The notes: generated by a model from the sequence alone, not told the origin. A stretch of DNA of 64,000 bases from Mycolicibacterium llatzerense (GCF_000878195.1 NZ_JXST01000019.1:50067-114066), one strand, 5' to 3'; shown: positions 1-11,215, numbered from the stretch's first letter. Made by a program: numbers and translations.

Positions 1-672
<672 letters not shown>

Positions 673-675
673 CGC

Positions 676-3525
676 TTACGTACGAGCCTTCTCGACGAGT
701 TCGTACGTCTCGATGACGTCGCCTTCCTTGATGTCGTTGTAGGTCAGCGTCAGACCGCATTCGTAACCTTCGCGCACCTCGGTGGCGTCGTCCTTCTCAC
801 GCTTGAGCGAGGACACCGTGAGGTTCTCGGCGATGACGATGTTGTCGCGCAGCAGGCGGGCCTTGGCGTTACGCCGCATGAGGCCCGACTGCACGAGGCA
901 ACCAGCGATGTTGCCGATCTTCGACGACCGGAAGATGGCGCGGATCTCGGCGCGGCCGAGCTCCTTCTCCTCGTAGACCGGCTTGAGCATGCCCTTGAGC
1001 GCGCTCTCGATCTCGTCGATGGCCTGGTAGATCACCGAGTAGTACCGAATCTCGACACCCTCGCGGTTCGCCAGCTCGGTCGCCTTGCCTTCGGCACGGA
1101 CGTTGAAGCCGATGATGATCGCGTCCGAGGCCGAAGCCAGGTTGACGTTCGTCTCGGTCACGCCACCGACACCACGGTCGATGACGCGCAGTTCCACCTC
1201 GTCGTCGATCTGGATGCCCATCAAGGCCTCCTCGAGCGCCTCGACGGTGCCCGAGTTGTCGCCCTTGAGGATCAGGTTCAGCTGGCTGGTTTCCTTCAGC
1301 GCCGAATCCAGGTCTTCCAGGCTGATGCGCTTGCGCGAACGTGCGGCCAGCGCGTTGCGCTTGCGCGCGCTGCGCCGGTCGGCGATCTGGCGGGCGATGC
1401 GGTCCTCGTCGACCACCAGCAGGTTGTCGCCGGCGCCGGGCACCGAGGTGAAGCCGATCACCTGGACCGGACGTGACGGCAGCGCCTCGTGGACGTCCTC
1501 ACCGTGCTCGTCGACCATGCGACGGACGCGGCCGTAGGCGTCACCGGCGACGATCGAGTCACCGACCCGCAGCGTGCCGCGCTGGATCAGCACCGTGGCG
1601 ACCGGACCGCGACCGCGGTCCAGGTGCGCCTCGATGGCCACACCCTGGGCTTCCATGTCGGGGTTGGCCCGCAGGTCCAGCGAGGCATCCGCGGTCAGCA
1701 GCACTGCTTCGAGCAGACCGTCGATGTTGGTGCCCTGCTTGGCCGAGATGTCCACGAACATGGTGTCGCCGCCGTACTCCTCGGCCACCAGGTTGTACTC
1801 GGTCAGCTGCGCCCGGATCTTCTGCGGATCCGCGCCTTCCTTGTCGATCTTGTTGACCGCCACCACGATCGGCACATCAGCGGCCTGAGCGTGGTTGATG
1901 GCCTCCACCGTCTGCGGCATGACGCCGTCGTCGGCGGCGACCACCAGGATCGCGATGTCGGTGGCCTTCGCACCACGGGCACGCATGGCGGTGAACGCCT
2001 CGTGACCCGGGGTGTCGATGAACGTCACCAGACGCTCGTTGCCGTCCAGCTCGGTCAGCACCTGGTAGGCACCGATGTGCTGGGTGATGCCGCCGGCTTC
2101 GCCCTCGCGAACGTTCGCCTTACGGATGGTGTCGAGCAGTCGGGTCTTACCGTGGTCGACGTGGCCCATGACGGTGACCACAGGCGGCCGGCTGGCCAGG
2201 TCGTCCTCGTCGCCGGCGTCCTCGCCGTAGGTGAGGTCGAACGACTCGAGCAGCTCGCGGTCCTCGTCCTCCGGGGACACGACCTGCACGACGTAGTTCA
2301 TCTCGCCGCCCAGCAGCTCGAGGGTCTCATCGCCCACCGACTGGGTGGCGGTGACCATCTCGCCCAGGTTGAACAGCGCCTGCACCAGCGAAGCCGGGTT
2401 GGCGTTGATCTTCTCGGCGAAGTCGCTCAGCGACGCGCCGCGAGCGAGGCGGATGACCTCGCCGTTGCCATGCGGCAACCGCACGCCACCGACGATCGGG
2501 GCCTGCATGTTCTCGTATTCGGCGCGTTTCGCGCGCTTCGACTTACGGCCACGACGGGGCGCGCCACCGGGACGCCCGAAGGCACCCGCGGCACCGCCGC
2601 GCTGACCGGGACGACCGCCGCCACCACCGGGGCCACCGCCACCGGGAGCGCCGCCGCCACCGGGACGACCACGGAAGCCACCAGCAGCACCTGCGCCGGC
2701 ACCAGCACCACCGCCGGCGCCACCGCCGCGGTAGTTACCGCCGCCACCGGCACCGCCGGGACGAGGGCCGCCTGCGCCGCCACCCGGACGGGGACCGCCA
2801 CCGGGGCGCGGACCGCCCGGACGACCGACGGCACCCGGACGGGCACCCGGCGGACGCGGAGGCATGTTGCCCGGCGTGACACCGGGACGCGGGCCGCCAC
2901 CCGGACGGGGTCCACCGGCGCCGGGGCCCGGACGGGGTCCACCGGGACCGGCCTGCGGGCGCGGTGCCGGCCGGTCGACCGGCTGCTGGGAAGAGAAGGG
3001 GTTGTTGCCGACGCGCGGAGCCCGCGGGGCCGGCTTGGGTGCGCCGGGTCGCGGACCCGGAGTAGCACCCGGGGTGGCCGGACGCGGCTGGGCCGGAGCC
3101 GCCGAAGCGGCGGGCGCTGCCGGCTCCGGCGCGGCCGGTGCCTGGGGCTGCGGAACAGCGGGCTTGGGCGCACCGGGCTTGGGTCCACCGGCGGCGGGTG
3201 CCGACGGTGCGACTACCTCTGCTGCCGGAGCTGCGGCCGGCGCTGCCGGTGCAGGTGCGGCGGGAGCCGCGACGGGTGCCGGCTTGGGTGCGCCGGGCTT
3301 CGGGCCACCCGACGGCCGGGCGGCCGCGGGCGCGGCCGGTGCCTCGGACTTGGCGGGCTTGCCGCCGCCGAATGCCTCACGCAACCGGCGTGCGACGGGC
3401 GCCTCCACAGTGGAGGACGCAGATTTGACGAATTCGCCCTGTTCGCTCAGCCGAGCGAGTACTTCCTTGCTGGTCACACCGAGTTCTTTGGCCAACTCGT
3501 GTACGCGTGCCTTACCTGCTGCCAC
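676..3525 (-). CDS. infB: Translation initiation factor IF-2
   Basis: About 949 residues. IF-2 is the GTPase that places initiator fMet-tRNA on the 30S subunit and promotes subunit joining. I chose the GTG at 3525 because an AGGAGAG ribosome-binding site lies just upstream; an in-frame ATG at 3537 sits on that site itself and is unlikely. Domains: an IF2_N motif at the extreme N-terminus ([10 protein letters not shown]), a Pro/Ala/Gly/Arg-rich low-complexity stretch from about residue 50 to 330, a second IF2_N domain, then the G domain with GHVDHGKT at about 452-460, DTPGHE and NKID, followed by the OB-like and C-terminal fMet-tRNA-binding domains. The order nusA-ylxR-infB-rbfA is conserved. 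The low-complexity part gives large spurious ORFs on the other strand. Confidence 0.97.
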   Translation of the reverse strand: MAAGKARVHELAKELGVTSKEVLARLSEQGEFVKSASSTVEAPVARRLREAFGGGKPAKSEAPAAPAAARPSGGPKPGAPKPAPVAAPAAPAPAAPAAAPAAEVVAPSAPAAGGPKPGAPKPAVPQPQAPAAPEPAAPAASAAPAQPRPATPGATPGPRPGAPKPAPRAPRVGNNPFSSQQPVDRPAPRPQAGPGGPRPGPGAGGPRPGGGPRPGVTPGNMPPRPPGARPGAVGRPGGPRPGGGPRPGGGAGGPRPGGAGGGGNYRGGGAGGGAGAGAGAAGGFRGRPGGGGAPGGGGPGGGGGRPGQRGGAAGAFGRPGGAPRRGRKSKRAKRAEYENMQAPIVGGVRLPHGNGEVIRLARGASLSDFAEKINANPASLVQALFNLGEMVTATQSVGDETLELLGGEMNYVVQVVSPEDEDRELLESFDLTYGEDAGDEDDLASRPPVVTVMGHVDHGKTRLLDTIRKANVREGEAGGITQHIGAYQVLTELDGNERLVTFIDTPGHEAFTAMRARGAKATDIAILVVAADDGVMPQTVEAINHAQAADVPIVVAVNKIDKEGADPQKIRAQLTEYNLVAEEYGGDTMFVDISAKQGTNIDGLLEAVLLTADASLDLRANPDMEAQGVAIEAHLDRGRGPVATVLIQRGTLRVGDSIVAGDAYGRVRRMVDEHGEDVHEALPSRPVQVIGFTSVPGAGDNLLVVDEDRIARQIADRRSARKRNALAARSRKRISLEDLDSALKETSQLNLILKGDNSGTVEALEEALMGIQIDDEVELRVIDRGVGGVTETNVNLASASDAIIIGFNVRAEGKATELANREGVEIRYYSVIYQAIDEIESALKGMLKPVYEEKELGRAEIRAIFRSSKIGNIAGCLVQSGLMRRNAKARLLRDNIVIAENLTVSSLKREKDDATEVREGYECGLTLTYNDIKEGDVIETYELVEKART

Positions 3526-3658
3526 TTCTCTCCTCATCGTGAGGCGTCAGCGGTAGTAGGCCGCGCCTCGGTTTAGCTATGACGCATGGTCATCGGGACT
3601 TCACGGTGTGCTCATGTTCTTCGCTACCTGTTCTGGTTGCTGTGGTGTTCAGGGCCCA

Positions 3659-3949
3659 TCAGGCCGGTATGGCACTGAAGAACTCTTCGACCGCAGAGGT
3701 GTCCGGCGAACCGGTGATGCGCAACGCTCGGGCGAATGCTCGCCGCCGAACTGCCGCGTCGAGGCACTGCTGAACGGGGTGCAACCACGCACCCCGACCC
3801 GGCAGGTTACCCGCTGAATCGACCGAAACGGCGCATTTACCGTCCCCGTCGCGTACAGCTGCCACTCGAAGCAAGTCGACGGCCAGCTCTCGTTTCCGGC
3901 AGCCGATGCAGGTACGCACCGGGGCTGTCGGAGTCTCGCGCTGGATCAC
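3659..3949 (-). CDS. YlxR family protein (DUF448)
   Basis: About 96 residues from a GTG at 3949. The protein shows the family hallmarks: RTCIGCR near the N-terminus and GRGAWLHP in the middle, followed by a basic [10 protein letters not shown] segment. YlxR proteins are small nucleic-acid-binding proteins almost always encoded between nusA and infB; they have been linked to RNase P and to transcription control, but the role in mycobacteria is open. The open frame extends upstream into nusA, yet that extension is an Arg/Gly-rich shadow, so the start is placed after the nusA stop (4033). No strong ribosome-binding site is visible, which leaves the exact start uncertain. Confidence 0.88.
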   Translation of the reverse strand: MIQRETPTAPVRTCIGCRKRELAVDLLRVAAVRDGDGKCAVSVDSAGNLPGRGAWLHPVQQCLDAAVRRRAFARALRITGSPDTSAVEEFFSAIPA

Positions 3950-4032
3950 AGTGCAGTCTACCGTCTCGGGGCCCTTGAACTTCAATCGCGGTCGCGGCCC
4001 CGACACGCCGCCGGTAACTGCGGGTTCTCGCC

Positions 4033-5097
4033 TCAGCGGTCGCGGCCACCACCATGGCCTGCCGACCGGCCGCCGGCGTCGGCCTCCCGACCCCCCGCCG
4101 GCGCACCCGCACCGTCGGCGTCGCTGCGGATGTCGATGCGCCAACCGGTGAGACGCGCCGCCAGACGCGCGTTCTGGCCCTCCTTGCCGATCGCCAGCGA
4201 CAGCTGGAAGTCGGGCACCACGACCCGCGCCGCGCGCTGCAACTCGTCGATCACCGTCACCGACACGACCTTGGCCGGCGACAGGGCGTTGGCGACGAAC
4301 TTCGCCGGGTCCTCGTCGTAGTCGATGATGTCGATCTTCTCGCCCGAGAGCTCGCTCATCACGTTGCGCACGCGCTGACCCATCGGTCCGATGCAGGCGC
4401 CCTTGGCGTTCAGCCCCGGCACCCGCGACGCGACGGCGATCTTGGACCGGTGTCCGGCTTCACGTGCGACGGCGACGATCTCCACCGACTCGTCGGCGAT
4501 CTCGGGGACCTCCAGCGAGAAGAGCTTCCGCACCAGGTTCGGGTGCGTCCGCGACAGCGTGATGACGGGTTCGCGGGCGCCGCGGGCCACCCCGACGACG
4601 TAGCAGCGCACCCGGTCACCGTGCACGTAGGTCTCCCCCGGCACCTGCTCGGCGGCCGGGATCACACCCTCGGAGCCCTTGGCCTCGGTGCCGACCCGGA
4701 CCACCACGAGGCCGCGGGCGTTGGCCCGGGCGTCGCGCTGGATCACGCCGGCGACGATGTCGCCCTCGCGGGCCGAGAACTCGCCATAGTTCTTCTCGTT
4801 CTCGGCGTCGCGCAGCCGCTGCAGGATGACCTGCCGCGCAGTGGTCGCCGCGATCCGGCCGAATCCCTCTGGGGTGTCGTCCCACTCGTGGATGACGGTC
4901 CCGTCCGTGTCGGTCTGACGCGCGATCACCCGCACGATGCCCGACTTGCGGTCGACGTCGATGTACGCGTCGGGCTCGTGCCCTTCGGTGTGGCGGTATG
5001 CAGTCAGCAGCGCCGTCTTGATGGTGTCGACGACGACGTCGACCGTGATTCCTTTGTCCGCCTCGATGGCATGTAGTGCCGCCATGTCGATGTTCAT
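4033..5097 (-). CDS. nusA: Transcription termination/antitermination factor NusA
   Basis: 354 residues. NusA binds RNA polymerase and nascent RNA and modulates pausing, termination and rRNA antitermination. The N-terminal domain starts [12 protein letters not shown] and is followed by an S1 domain (around residues 110-180) and two KH domains; the second contains the [20 protein letters not shown] signature near residue 300. The C-terminal tail after it is short and Gly/Arg-rich. There are no acidic repeats of the E. coli type, as is usual in actinobacteria. The ATG overlaps the rimP stop by four bases (ATGA), so the pair is translationally coupled. Confidence 0.97.
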   Translation of the reverse strand: MNIDMAALHAIEADKGITVDVVVDTIKTALLTAYRHTEGHEPDAYIDVDRKSGIVRVIARQTDTDGTVIHEWDDTPEGFGRIAATTARQVILQRLRDAENEKNYGEFSAREGDIVAGVIQRDARANARGLVVVRVGTEAKGSEGVIPAAEQVPGETYVHGDRVRCYVVGVARGAREPVITLSRTHPNLVRKLFSLEVPEIADESVEIVAVAREAGHRSKIAVASRVPGLNAKGACIGPMGQRVRNVMSELSGEKIDIIDYDEDPAKFVANALSPAKVVSVTVIDELQRAARVVVPDFQLSLAIGKEGQNARLAARLTGWRIDIRSDADGAGAPAGGREADAGGRSAGHGGGRDR

Positions 5098-5648
5098 CCC
5101 TCGGCCCCCTCTCCGGTCATACCCGCCAGCTCCAGTTCCCGGCGATTGGGTGGTGAAAATTCAACCTGTACAACAGCTTTCGTAATATCCGCGAGCGCGA
5201 CGGTGGTCACCGACAGCACGCCCCGGTTGGCGACGACCAGTTGGATCGCGCTGCCGTCGTGCTCCCCCAGCCGGCCCGTCAGCGACTTACCGTCGGCCAG
5301 GGTCAGCTCGACCTTGCGACCACGGGCGCGGCGGTAGTGCCGCTCCGCGGTCAGCGGACGCTCCACGCCGGGTGAGGTGACCTCCAGCACATAGGGCTCT
5401 GAATCGGCGGTCACCTGGTCCAGCAGCTCGGCTGCGACGCGCGATAAGTCGGCGACCGCATCCAGGTCCAGACCCGAGTCACCGTCGGCCACCACGACGA
5501 CCCGTGGGGGGCGCGCGGCGGCATCCACCCGCACGTCCTCGATGTCGTATCCGGCGTCCGCGAAAGCACTGCTGAGCAGCTCAAGCACCTGGCCTGTGGT
5601 CGGTAACCGACTGGGTGGCAGCGGTTGTTCCGGCGTGTCCCGGGCCAC
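5094..5648 (-). CDS. rimP: Ribosome maturation factor RimP
   Basis: 184 residues. RimP assists maturation of the 30S subunit, especially assembly of the S12 region. The GTG at 5648 is chosen because GAGGAG lies six bases upstream; the frame is open for another 660 bases, but that part is antisense to a lipoprotein gene. The core holds [25 protein letters not shown] and the C-terminal SH3-like part ending in VVQVEFSPP, all typical of the family. It is the first gene of the rimP-nusA-ylxR-infB-rbfA-nrnA operon and diverges from the lipoprotein gene at 5817, so the operon promoter should lie in 5649-5816. Confidence 0.94.
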   Translation of the reverse strand: MARDTPEQPLPPSRLPTTGQVLELLSSAFADAGYDIEDVRVDAAARPPRVVVVADGDSGLDLDAVADLSRVAAELLDQVTADSEPYVLEVTSPGVERPLTAERHYRRARGRKVELTLADGKSLTGRLGEHDGSAIQLVVANRGVLSVTTVALADITKAVVQVEFSPPNRRELELAGMTGEGAEG

Positions 5649-5816
5649 GGCGAGCTCCTCATCTTGAGTTGTGCGGACAGGGCCCCCAGAAGGGTGAACC
5701 CGGTACCAACGATACGCCAGCAGCGCATGACCGAATGGCAATCGCGGCTGCGGCACCGGAGAACATCCAGCCGGACGCTGCCGGGCAGCGGCTATCGGCA
5801 ATGGCAGGATGTGCCT

Positions 5817-6344
5817 GTGCCGCACACCGAAACCACCGTCAGCCGACGGCGTGTCCTGCTGGGCACAGCCGCACTGGCGCTGCTCGGCGGCGCGGTGTCG
5901 GCGTGCGGATCGGCACCGCAGCGCGATCCCGCCCTGGACATCCTGAACGCCGAGCTCGACCGGGCCCGCAAGGACAGTCAGCTGGCCACTTCCGCCACCA
6001 CCGGCGTGCCGCCCCAGGTGGCGGCGGCGCTGACGGCCGTCGCAGCGCTGCGGGACGCGCACGCCCGGGCACTGGCCGACGAACTCACCCGGATGGGCAG
6101 CCCGCCGCCGGCCGCGCCGTCGTCCACCACCGAGACGTCGGCGACCCCTGCCGCGACTACCGGCGCCACGCCGCCACCGGCGCCCCCGACACCTCAGGAA
6201 GTCGTTGCGGCACTGGAACAGGCGGCCGACAGCACGGGGCGTGCCGCGGCCGGTCAATCCGGTTATCGCGCCGGGCTGCTGGCCTCGATCGCCGCCGCCT
6301 GCACCGCGGCACACACCGTCACGCTCGCCGGGCAGGCATCATGA
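5817..6344 (+). CDS. Probable Tat-exported lipoprotein, Rv2843-like
   Basis: About 175 residues from a GTG at 5817, with AGGA seven bases upstream (another GTG lies at 5811). The N-terminus has a twin-arginine-like SRRRVLLG segment, a hydrophobic stretch and a lipobox ending VSAC, so it is probably a Tat-exported lipoprotein. The rest is Ala/Pro/Thr-rich: a helical part with many AAL and RA patterns, then a Pro/Thr linker around residues 100-130. It occupies the place of M. tuberculosis Rv2843, a protein of unknown function. Its stop overlaps the start of the DUF4439 gene (ATGA), so the two are coupled and perhaps work together at the membrane. Confidence 0.78.
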   Translation: MPHTETTVSRRRVLLGTAALALLGGAVSACGSAPQRDPALDILNAELDRARKDSQLATSATTGVPPQVAAALTAVAALRDAHARALADELTRMGSPPPAAPSSTTETSATPAATTGATPPPAPPTPQEVVAALEQAADSTGRAAAGQSGYRAGLLASIAAACTAAHTVTLAGQAS

Positions 6345-6808
6345 CCAGCCCGCAACCCACCCCGACGCGGCCGGGCAGCCCCGCCGACGCCGCGCTGTAC
6401 GACGCGGTTGCTGCCGAGCACGGCACCATCTACGGCTACGGCCTGGTGTCGGCGCACACCACACCCGACGTCAATGATCTGGTCGCCCAGGCCATGGCCC
6501 AGCATCGGGCGAACCGCGAAGCCGCCATCACCGCACTGGCGGGACGCTCGGTGCCGGCTCCACTGCCCGCCGCGGGCTATCAGCTCCCGATCGACGCCAA
6601 CAACCCCGGCGACGCGGCCAAGCTGGCCCTGCAGATGGAAGAGGAGACCGCCGTCGCCTGGCGCGCGGTAGCCGAGCAGGCGACCACCACCGAAGACCGG
6701 ACCCTGGCCGTCAAGGTCCTCACCGACAGCGCGGTGCTGGCCGCGCGGTGGCGCGCGGTGCTCGGGGTGACGCCGGCCGTCGTGGCATTCCCCGGCGGCA
6801 CCGAGTAG
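6341..6808 (+). CDS. DUF4439 ferritin-like protein, Rv2844-like
   Basis: 155 residues, starting at an ATG that overlaps the preceding stop codon. The sequence is all-helical in character, with AAEHGTIYGYG near residue 27 and a MEEETAVAWRAV segment near 100; these recall the EXXH-like helices of the DUF4439 family, which has a ferritin-like fold. Whether it binds metal cannot be told from sequence. No signal peptide is seen, so it is probably cytoplasmic or associated with the lipoprotein encoded before it. It corresponds in position to Rv2844. Function unknown. Confidence 0.8.
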   Translation: MTSPQPTPTRPGSPADAALYDAVAAEHGTIYGYGLVSAHTTPDVNDLVAQAMAQHRANREAAITALAGRSVPAPLPAAGYQLPIDANNPGDAAKLALQMEEETAVAWRAVAEQATTTEDRTLAVKVLTDSAVLAARWRAVLGVTPAVVAFPGGTE

Positions 6809-6820
6809 TCCACTCACTGC

Positions 6821-6881
6821 GCCGAGTGGCCAGTTATCGCACGGTTTTTCCGCAAACGCGTGCAACAACTGGCCGTTCGGC
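6821..6881. terminator. Probable bidirectional terminator hairpin
   Basis: Inverted repeat with 23-base arms (6821-6843 and 6859-6881) and a 15-base loop. The arms differ at four places, all transitions, so most become G-U pairs on one strand or the other. It lies between the converging ends of the DUF4439 gene and proS. There is no long T run, as is common in mycobacteria. It could also be a dispersed palindromic repeat. Confidence 0.65.
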
Positions 6882-6888
6882 GGTCGGG

Positions 6889-8634
6889 CTATCCGGCCAG
6901 TGCTGCCGTGATCGCGGCCGCGGCGCCGTCGGCCGGAACCTCGGTCTTCTCACCGGTGTGCCGGTTGCGCAGCTCGACGGTGCCGTCGGCCCAGCCGCGG
7001 CCGACCACGACGATCCACGGCACACCCAGCAGCTCGGCGTCCTTGAACTTCACGCCCGGCGAGGCGGTGCGGTCGTCGAACAGCACGTCGAGGCCGAGCC
7101 GGTCGAGTTGGCCGGCCAGCTCGGTCGCGCCGGTGCGGGCTTCGGCGTCCTTGTTCGCGATGACCACGTGCACGTCAAAAGGCGCGACGGAACTCGGCCA
7201 GCGCAGCCCGAGCTCGTCGTGGTGCTGTTCGGCGATCACCGCGACCATGCGCGACACCCCGATGCCGTAGGAGCCCATGGTCAGCCGCACCGGCTTGCCG
7301 TTCTCGCCGAGCACGTCGGCGCTGAACGCATCGGTGTACTTGCGGCCCAGCTGGAAAACGTGCCCGATCTCGATGCCGCGGGCCGACACCAGCGGCCCGG
7401 CGCCGTCGGGTGACGGGTCGCCGTCGCGGACGTCGGCGGCCTCGATGGTGCCGTCGGCCACGAAGTCACGGCCCGCGACCATTCCGACGATGTGCTTGTT
7501 CGGCGCGTCGGCGCCGGTGATCCAGGACGAGCCGTCGACGATCCGCGGGTCGACCAGGAAGCGAATACCGTTGTCCAACAGGGCTTTCGGACCAACATAA
7601 CCCTTCACCAGGAACGGGTTGGCGGCGAAATCGGCGTCATCGAGCAGCGCGTACTCCGCGGGCTCGAGCGCCGCGCCGAGGCGCTTCTCGTCGATCTCGC
7701 GGTCACCCGGCACACCGATGCCGAGCAGTTCCCACTCGCCACCCGGCTGACGCACCTTCAGCAGCACGTTCTTCAAGGTGTCGGCAGCGGTGATCTCGCG
7801 GCCCAGACCGGCGGTGTTGGCCCAGTCCACCAGGGTGGCGATGGTCGGGGCGTCGGGAGTGTCGTGCACGACGGCCGCGGGCTGGCCGTCGATCGGCAGC
7901 GACTCGGGCACTGCGGTGACGACAGCTTCGACGTTGGCCGCGTAACCGGACTGCACGCAGCGCACGAAGGTGTCCTCGCCGACCTCGCTCTCGGCCAGGA
8001 ACTCCTCGGAGGCGCTGCCGCCCATGGCGCCCGACACCGCGGACACGATGACGTACTTGACCGCCAGCCGGTCGAAGATGCGCTGGTAGGCCTCGCGGTG
8101 CGCCTCATAGGCGTCCTTGAGTCCACTGTCGTCGATGTCGAACGAGTACGAGTCCTTCATGATGAACTCGCGGCCACGCAGGATGCCGGCGCGGGGACGC
8201 GCCTCGTCGCGGTACTTGGTCTGGATTTGGTACAGCCGCAGCGGGAAGTCCTTGTACGACGAGTACTCCCCCTTGACCGTCAGGGTGAACATCTCCTCGT
8301 GGGTGGGTCCCAGCAGGTAGTCGTTCTTGCGGCGGTCCTGCAGACGGAACAGGTTGTCGCCGTACTCGGTCCATCGATCCGTGGTCTCGTAGGGCGCGCG
8401 CGGCAGCAGCGCCGGGAACAGGATCTCCTGGGCGCCGATGGCGTTCATCTCACTGCGGACGACGGCCTCGATCTTGCGCAGCACCTTCAGGCCGAGCGGC
8501 AGCCAGCTGTACAGGCCTGGCGCGATCGGGCGGACGTAGCCGGCCCGGATCAGCAGCTTGTGGCTCGGCACTTCGGCGTCGGCGGGGTCGTCGCGCAGAG
8601 TGCGCAGGAACAGCTCGGACATGCGGGTGATCAC
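6889..8634 (-). CDS. proS: Prolyl-tRNA synthetase
   Basis: About 581 residues. Charges tRNA-Pro with proline. The protein is a bacterial-type (long) class II ProRS: motif 1 and 2 region with [16 protein letters not shown] and [21 protein letters not shown] residues, an editing (INS) domain in the middle around 230-400, then [10 protein letters not shown] (motif 3) and the anticodon-binding domain at the C-terminus. The start is set at the GTG at 8634, which gives an [17 protein letters not shown] beginning matching other mycobacterial ProRS; an ATG at 8622 is the alternative, and neither has a strong ribosome-binding site. It lies 11 bases after the VOC gene, so it is probably co-transcribed with it. 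Confidence 0.95.
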   Translation of the reverse strand: MITRMSELFLRTLRDDPADAEVPSHKLLIRAGYVRPIAPGLYSWLPLGLKVLRKIEAVVRSEMNAIGAQEILFPALLPRAPYETTDRWTEYGDNLFRLQDRRKNDYLLGPTHEEMFTLTVKGEYSSYKDFPLRLYQIQTKYRDEARPRAGILRGREFIMKDSYSFDIDDSGLKDAYEAHREAYQRIFDRLAVKYVIVSAVSGAMGGSASEEFLAESEVGEDTFVRCVQSGYAANVEAVVTAVPESLPIDGQPAAVVHDTPDAPTIATLVDWANTAGLGREITAADTLKNVLLKVRQPGGEWELLGIGVPGDREIDEKRLGAALEPAEYALLDDADFAANPFLVKGYVGPKALLDNGIRFLVDPRIVDGSSWITGADAPNKHIVGMVAGRDFVADGTIEAADVRDGDPSPDGAGPLVSARGIEIGHVFQLGRKYTDAFSADVLGENGKPVRLTMGSYGIGVSRMVAVIAEQHHDELGLRWPSSVAPFDVHVVIANKDAEARTGATELAGQLDRLGLDVLFDDRTASPGVKFKDAELLGVPWIVVVGRGWADGTVELRNRHTGEKTEVPADGAAAAITAALAG

Positions 8635-8645
8635 GGGAGGCCAGC

Positions 8646-9305
8646 CTAGTCGCGGCCCTGCCAGGTACAGACACACACCTCATTGCCTTCGGCATCGGCG
8701 AGCACCCAGAATGCGGGGGCCGCCCCGTCGCTGAGCAGCACGCCGCCCGCGGCCAGCGCCGCCGCGATCCGTGCCGGGGCCTCGTCGTGCGGAACATCGA
8801 CGTCGAGATGGATCCGGTTGCGCTGCGGCCGCGGGACATCCATCTGCTGGAACCACAGGGCCGGGCCGCGACCGGTCGGGTCGACGAGTCCCCCGCTCAG
8901 ATCCGACGGACCCGCTTCGTCCACATAGCCGGTGACGGCCCGCCAGAACGGGCGGACCGCGGGGATGTCGAGGGCATCGATCGCGATCTCGAGGGCCTGC
9001 ACCGATACCCCGCCCGGCGTGGTCGTTTCGCCGCGCGCGGCAAGGCACTCCGAGATGCGCCGCGCCAGCGCGATGTCGTGCGCCGTGACGCCCTCGGCCG
9101 AGCGCACCCGCAGCAAGACGCGGTCGGCACGTATATCGATGGTCAAGTGCCCCTGCGACGCTGAGCCGGTTTCCTCGACCACCGCGGCCGCCAGCGCCGC
9201 GGCAGCTGCCAGGCCGGACGTCAGCACCTCGGCGTACACCGCACCCAGCACCAAACGCCAGCCCAGCGGACTCACCGCATCGGAAATCTCTTGGCGCAGC
9301 ATCAT
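8646..9305 (-). CDS. Pterin-dehydratase-like domain fused to a VOC (glyoxalase) domain
   Basis: 219 residues in two parts. Residues 1 to about 98 follow the pattern of 4a-hydroxytetrahydrobiopterin dehydratase: [13 protein letters not shown] near the start and [15 protein letters not shown] near 75-90. The conserved His-His-Pro catalytic motif is not present; the equivalent place reads SASQGH. Residues about 105-219 form a VOC fold with the [16 protein letters not shown] strand-helix and a final [13 protein letters not shown] strand. Actinobacteria often carry this fusion; its substrate is unknown. The degenerate first domain may serve dimerisation or ligand binding. It sits between a lipoprotein gene (22 bases upstream) and proS. 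Confidence 0.78.
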   Translation of the reverse strand: MMLRQEISDAVSPLGWRLVLGAVYAEVLTSGLAAAAALAAAVVEETGSASQGHLTIDIRADRVLLRVRSAEGVTAHDIALARRISECLAARGETTTPGGVSVQALEIAIDALDIPAVRPFWRAVTGYVDEAGPSDLSGGLVDPTGRGPALWFQQMDVPRPQRNRIHLDVDVPHDEAPARIAAALAAGGVLLSDGAAPAFWVLADAEGNEVCVCTWQGRD

Positions 9306-9327
9306 GATTCGGTCCCGGCGGTCACTC

Positions 9328-9744
9328 TCAGAGCAGCGCCTGGTTCACCACGCGCTCGTAGGCACTCTTGTCGGCTGCGGTGACCGACGGGCCGAACTGC
9401 ACCACGATGTTCATCGCCTCGAAGGTGCTCGGCGTGGCGCCGGAGTAGCTCGCAGCGGCGCCCGTGGTGGAGAACACCAGCACCGTGACCGTGTCCGTCT
9501 CGATGGCCTCGATGCATCTGATGTCCGGGCATTTCTGCTTGGCCACGTCCCGCGGGTTCGACACGGCCAGGCCCGCCGCGCCCATGTCCTTCACCACTTC
9601 CGCAGCGGTGACGGTATTGAGCATCGGGGCCCCCGACAGCGCACCGGCCTGTGGGCCGGGAGCCGGTGGACGCTGGCAGCCGGTGACCACGGTGGCGGCC
9701 AGCACGGTCGCGATGAGCATCGTCCGAGCGCCGGTAGCCGTCAT
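9328..9744 (-). CDS. Small lipoprotein of unknown function
   Basis: 138 residues from the ATG at 9744. A hydrophobic signal peptide runs to a lipobox VVTGC near residue 23, so the mature protein is expected to be lipid-anchored outside the membrane. Two further Cys (CPDIRC) are spaced to form a disulphide. The mature part has alternating strand/helix character and ends VVNQALL. I do not recognise a named family. It is 22 bases from the VOC gene, so the order lipoprotein-VOC-proS may be one transcript. The frame is open further upstream, but only as a shadow of the region next to the esterase gene. Confidence 0.7.
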   Translation of the reverse strand: MTATGARTMLIATVLAATVVTGCQRPPAPGPQAGALSGAPMLNTVTAAEVVKDMGAAGLAVSNPRDVAKQKCPDIRCIEAIETDTVTVLVFSTTGAAASYSGATPSTFEAMNIVVQFGPSVTAADKSAYERVVNQALL

Positions 9745-9802
9745 ACGCCATGTGTAGCAGCGGAACCTGGAGCCCCGACCACCGGGCGACGATGACGACC
9801 GG

Positions 9803-11215
9803 CTAGAGCGTCGGAGCGGCGTGCGGGCCGGCCGCAGTCGTCGGGCCCGGGGTGCCGGGCCTCGTCGGCGTGCCGGGCGCACTCTCAGCCTTCGGCGTCC
9901 CGATCTTCCCCGCGATCCACGGCAGCGAATCAGCGAATGACTCGTTGGCGAAGCCCCAGTCGTGCAGACCGAGGAGTGCCCGGACCTCGGCGTTGATCCC
10001 GTGCTGCTGGGCAATCTCGCAGAGAGTACCCGCGGCGATGTCCTGGCCCTCCGGGTTCGCGCGGGCATCACGCGGGACGCCGGGGCCGGGTGCATTGCAC
10101 GCGGCGGCGGTGCCAGGGATCTCGAACAGGCCGGAGATGCCGTGGTAGCGGCCGTACTGTCGCATCACGGTGCTCGGATCGAACTCAGCCCATTTGGCTG
10201 CGTCACCGCCATAGAGCCGCGCGATGGTCTGGTCCTTGGTGCCGATGTTCGGGCTCAGATCGCCGGCGATGTCGACGAACGCGCTGAAAAGGTTGGGATG
10301 GCGCGTGGTCAGCTGCACCGCGCAGGTGCCGCCCATCGACCAGCCGACGATGCCCCAGTTCTCAGGCTTGGGGCTGACGCCGAAGTTCGAGATCAGGTAG
10401 GGCACCACCTCTTTGGTCAGGTGGACCGACGAGTTGCCGTGGCTGCCGTTGACGCATTCGGTGTCGTTGTTGAACGAACCGGTGGCGTCGGCGAAGACGA
10501 ACACCGGCGCCTCACCGCCGTGCGCCGCCGCGTAGCTGTCGATCGTCGCCTTGGCGTTGCCCGCCCAGATCCAATCCGCCGGGGTGTTCAGCTGCGAGCC
10601 GATCATCATGACCGTCGGCAGCGGCGGAGGCGGATTGCTGGCGAACCACGCGGGCGGCAGGTAGACGAGTTCGGCGCGGTGCGTGAAATTCGATTCTTGC
10701 GAGCTCGTCGAGACCGGCACCACCACCCCACGCGGCGGCCGGATGCCCTTGAGCTGCATGGCCGTCACCGTCCAGCGGTCGACCTCGTCGGGCACCTTGC
10801 CGACGGTGAACTTGTGCCACGCCACGTACGCCGTCGGGAAGTAGCCGACCCACAGATTCAGCATCAGCAGCGCGCAGACCGCGCACAGCGGCACGGCCAC
10901 CACGGCCATTCCGCGGCGCCGCCAGTGGGACCCGCGCCAGCCGAGGATCAGGACCGTGGCGGCGAACCCGCCGAGCGCCGTCCAGATCCACAGCCCCACC
11001 GGCGCCGGGTCACCGGCGATACCGAGCGAGGTGATGTACCAGTACAGGGCGCCGGCGGACGCGACGCCGACGGCCAAGGCCACAGGCAGCCGCCTGACAC
11101 GCCATTGCGGAGACCGTCGCCCGACCGCGCAGCACAGTGCCGCGAAAGTCAGCAGCTGGATGGTGAAAGGCAGCCACCCATGCGTCAGCGACGCATGGGT
11201 GACGAACGAAGGCAC
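9803..11215 (-). CDS. Membrane-anchored alpha/beta-hydrolase esterase (Ag85/esterase D type)
   Basis: 470 residues. Three or four hydrophobic segments fill residues 10-135, followed by an extracytoplasmic esterase domain of the antigen-85/esterase-D superfamily. The nucleophile is the Ser of GWSMGG (about 288-293) and the likely catalytic His is in GLHDWGF (about 415). Two Cys (CVNGSHG and CEIAQQ) could form a disulphide outside the cell. The C-terminus is a Pro/Thr/Ala-rich tail. Start is a GTG with GGAG nine bases upstream. Mycolyltransferases share this fold, but a true Ag85 lacks the N-terminal membrane segments, so I call it only an esterase. It lies 32 bases after efpA and may be co-transcribed with it. 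Confidence 0.8.
   Translation of the reverse strand: MPSFVTHASLTHGWLPFTIQLLTFAALCCAVGRRSPQWRVRRLPVALAVGVASAGALYWYITSLGIAGDPAPVGLWIWTALGGFAATVLILGWRGSHWRRRGMAVVAVPLCAVCALLMLNLWVGYFPTAYVAWHKFTVGKVPDEVDRWTVTAMQLKGIRPPRGVVVPVSTSSQESNFTHRAELVYLPPAWFASNPPPPLPTVMMIGSQLNTPADWIWAGNAKATIDSYAAAHGGEAPVFVFADATGSFNNDTECVNGSHGNSSVHLTKEVVPYLISNFGVSPKPENWGIVGWSMGGTCAVQLTTRHPNLFSAFVDIAGDLSPNIGTKDQTIARLYGGDAAKWAEFDPSTVMRQYGRYHGISGLFEIPGTAAACNAPGPGVPRDARANPEGQDIAAGTLCEIAQQHGINAEVRALLGLHDWGFANESFADSLPWIAGKIGTPKAESAPGTPTRPGTPGPTTAAGPHAAPTL
11175..11201. repeat. Perfect 12-base inverted repeat in the esterase coding start
   Basis: Arms 11175-11186 and 11190-11201 are exactly complementary around a 3-base loop. The hairpin falls 5-13 codons into the esterase gene, where it could affect early translation; it may also be chance in a His/Ala/Thr-coding stretch. 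Confidence 0.6.

Noticed and set aside
9803..11215. A true antigen 85 mycolyltransferase.
   Set aside because: The fold is related, but the N-terminal membrane segments and GWSMGG context point to a different membrane esterase group.
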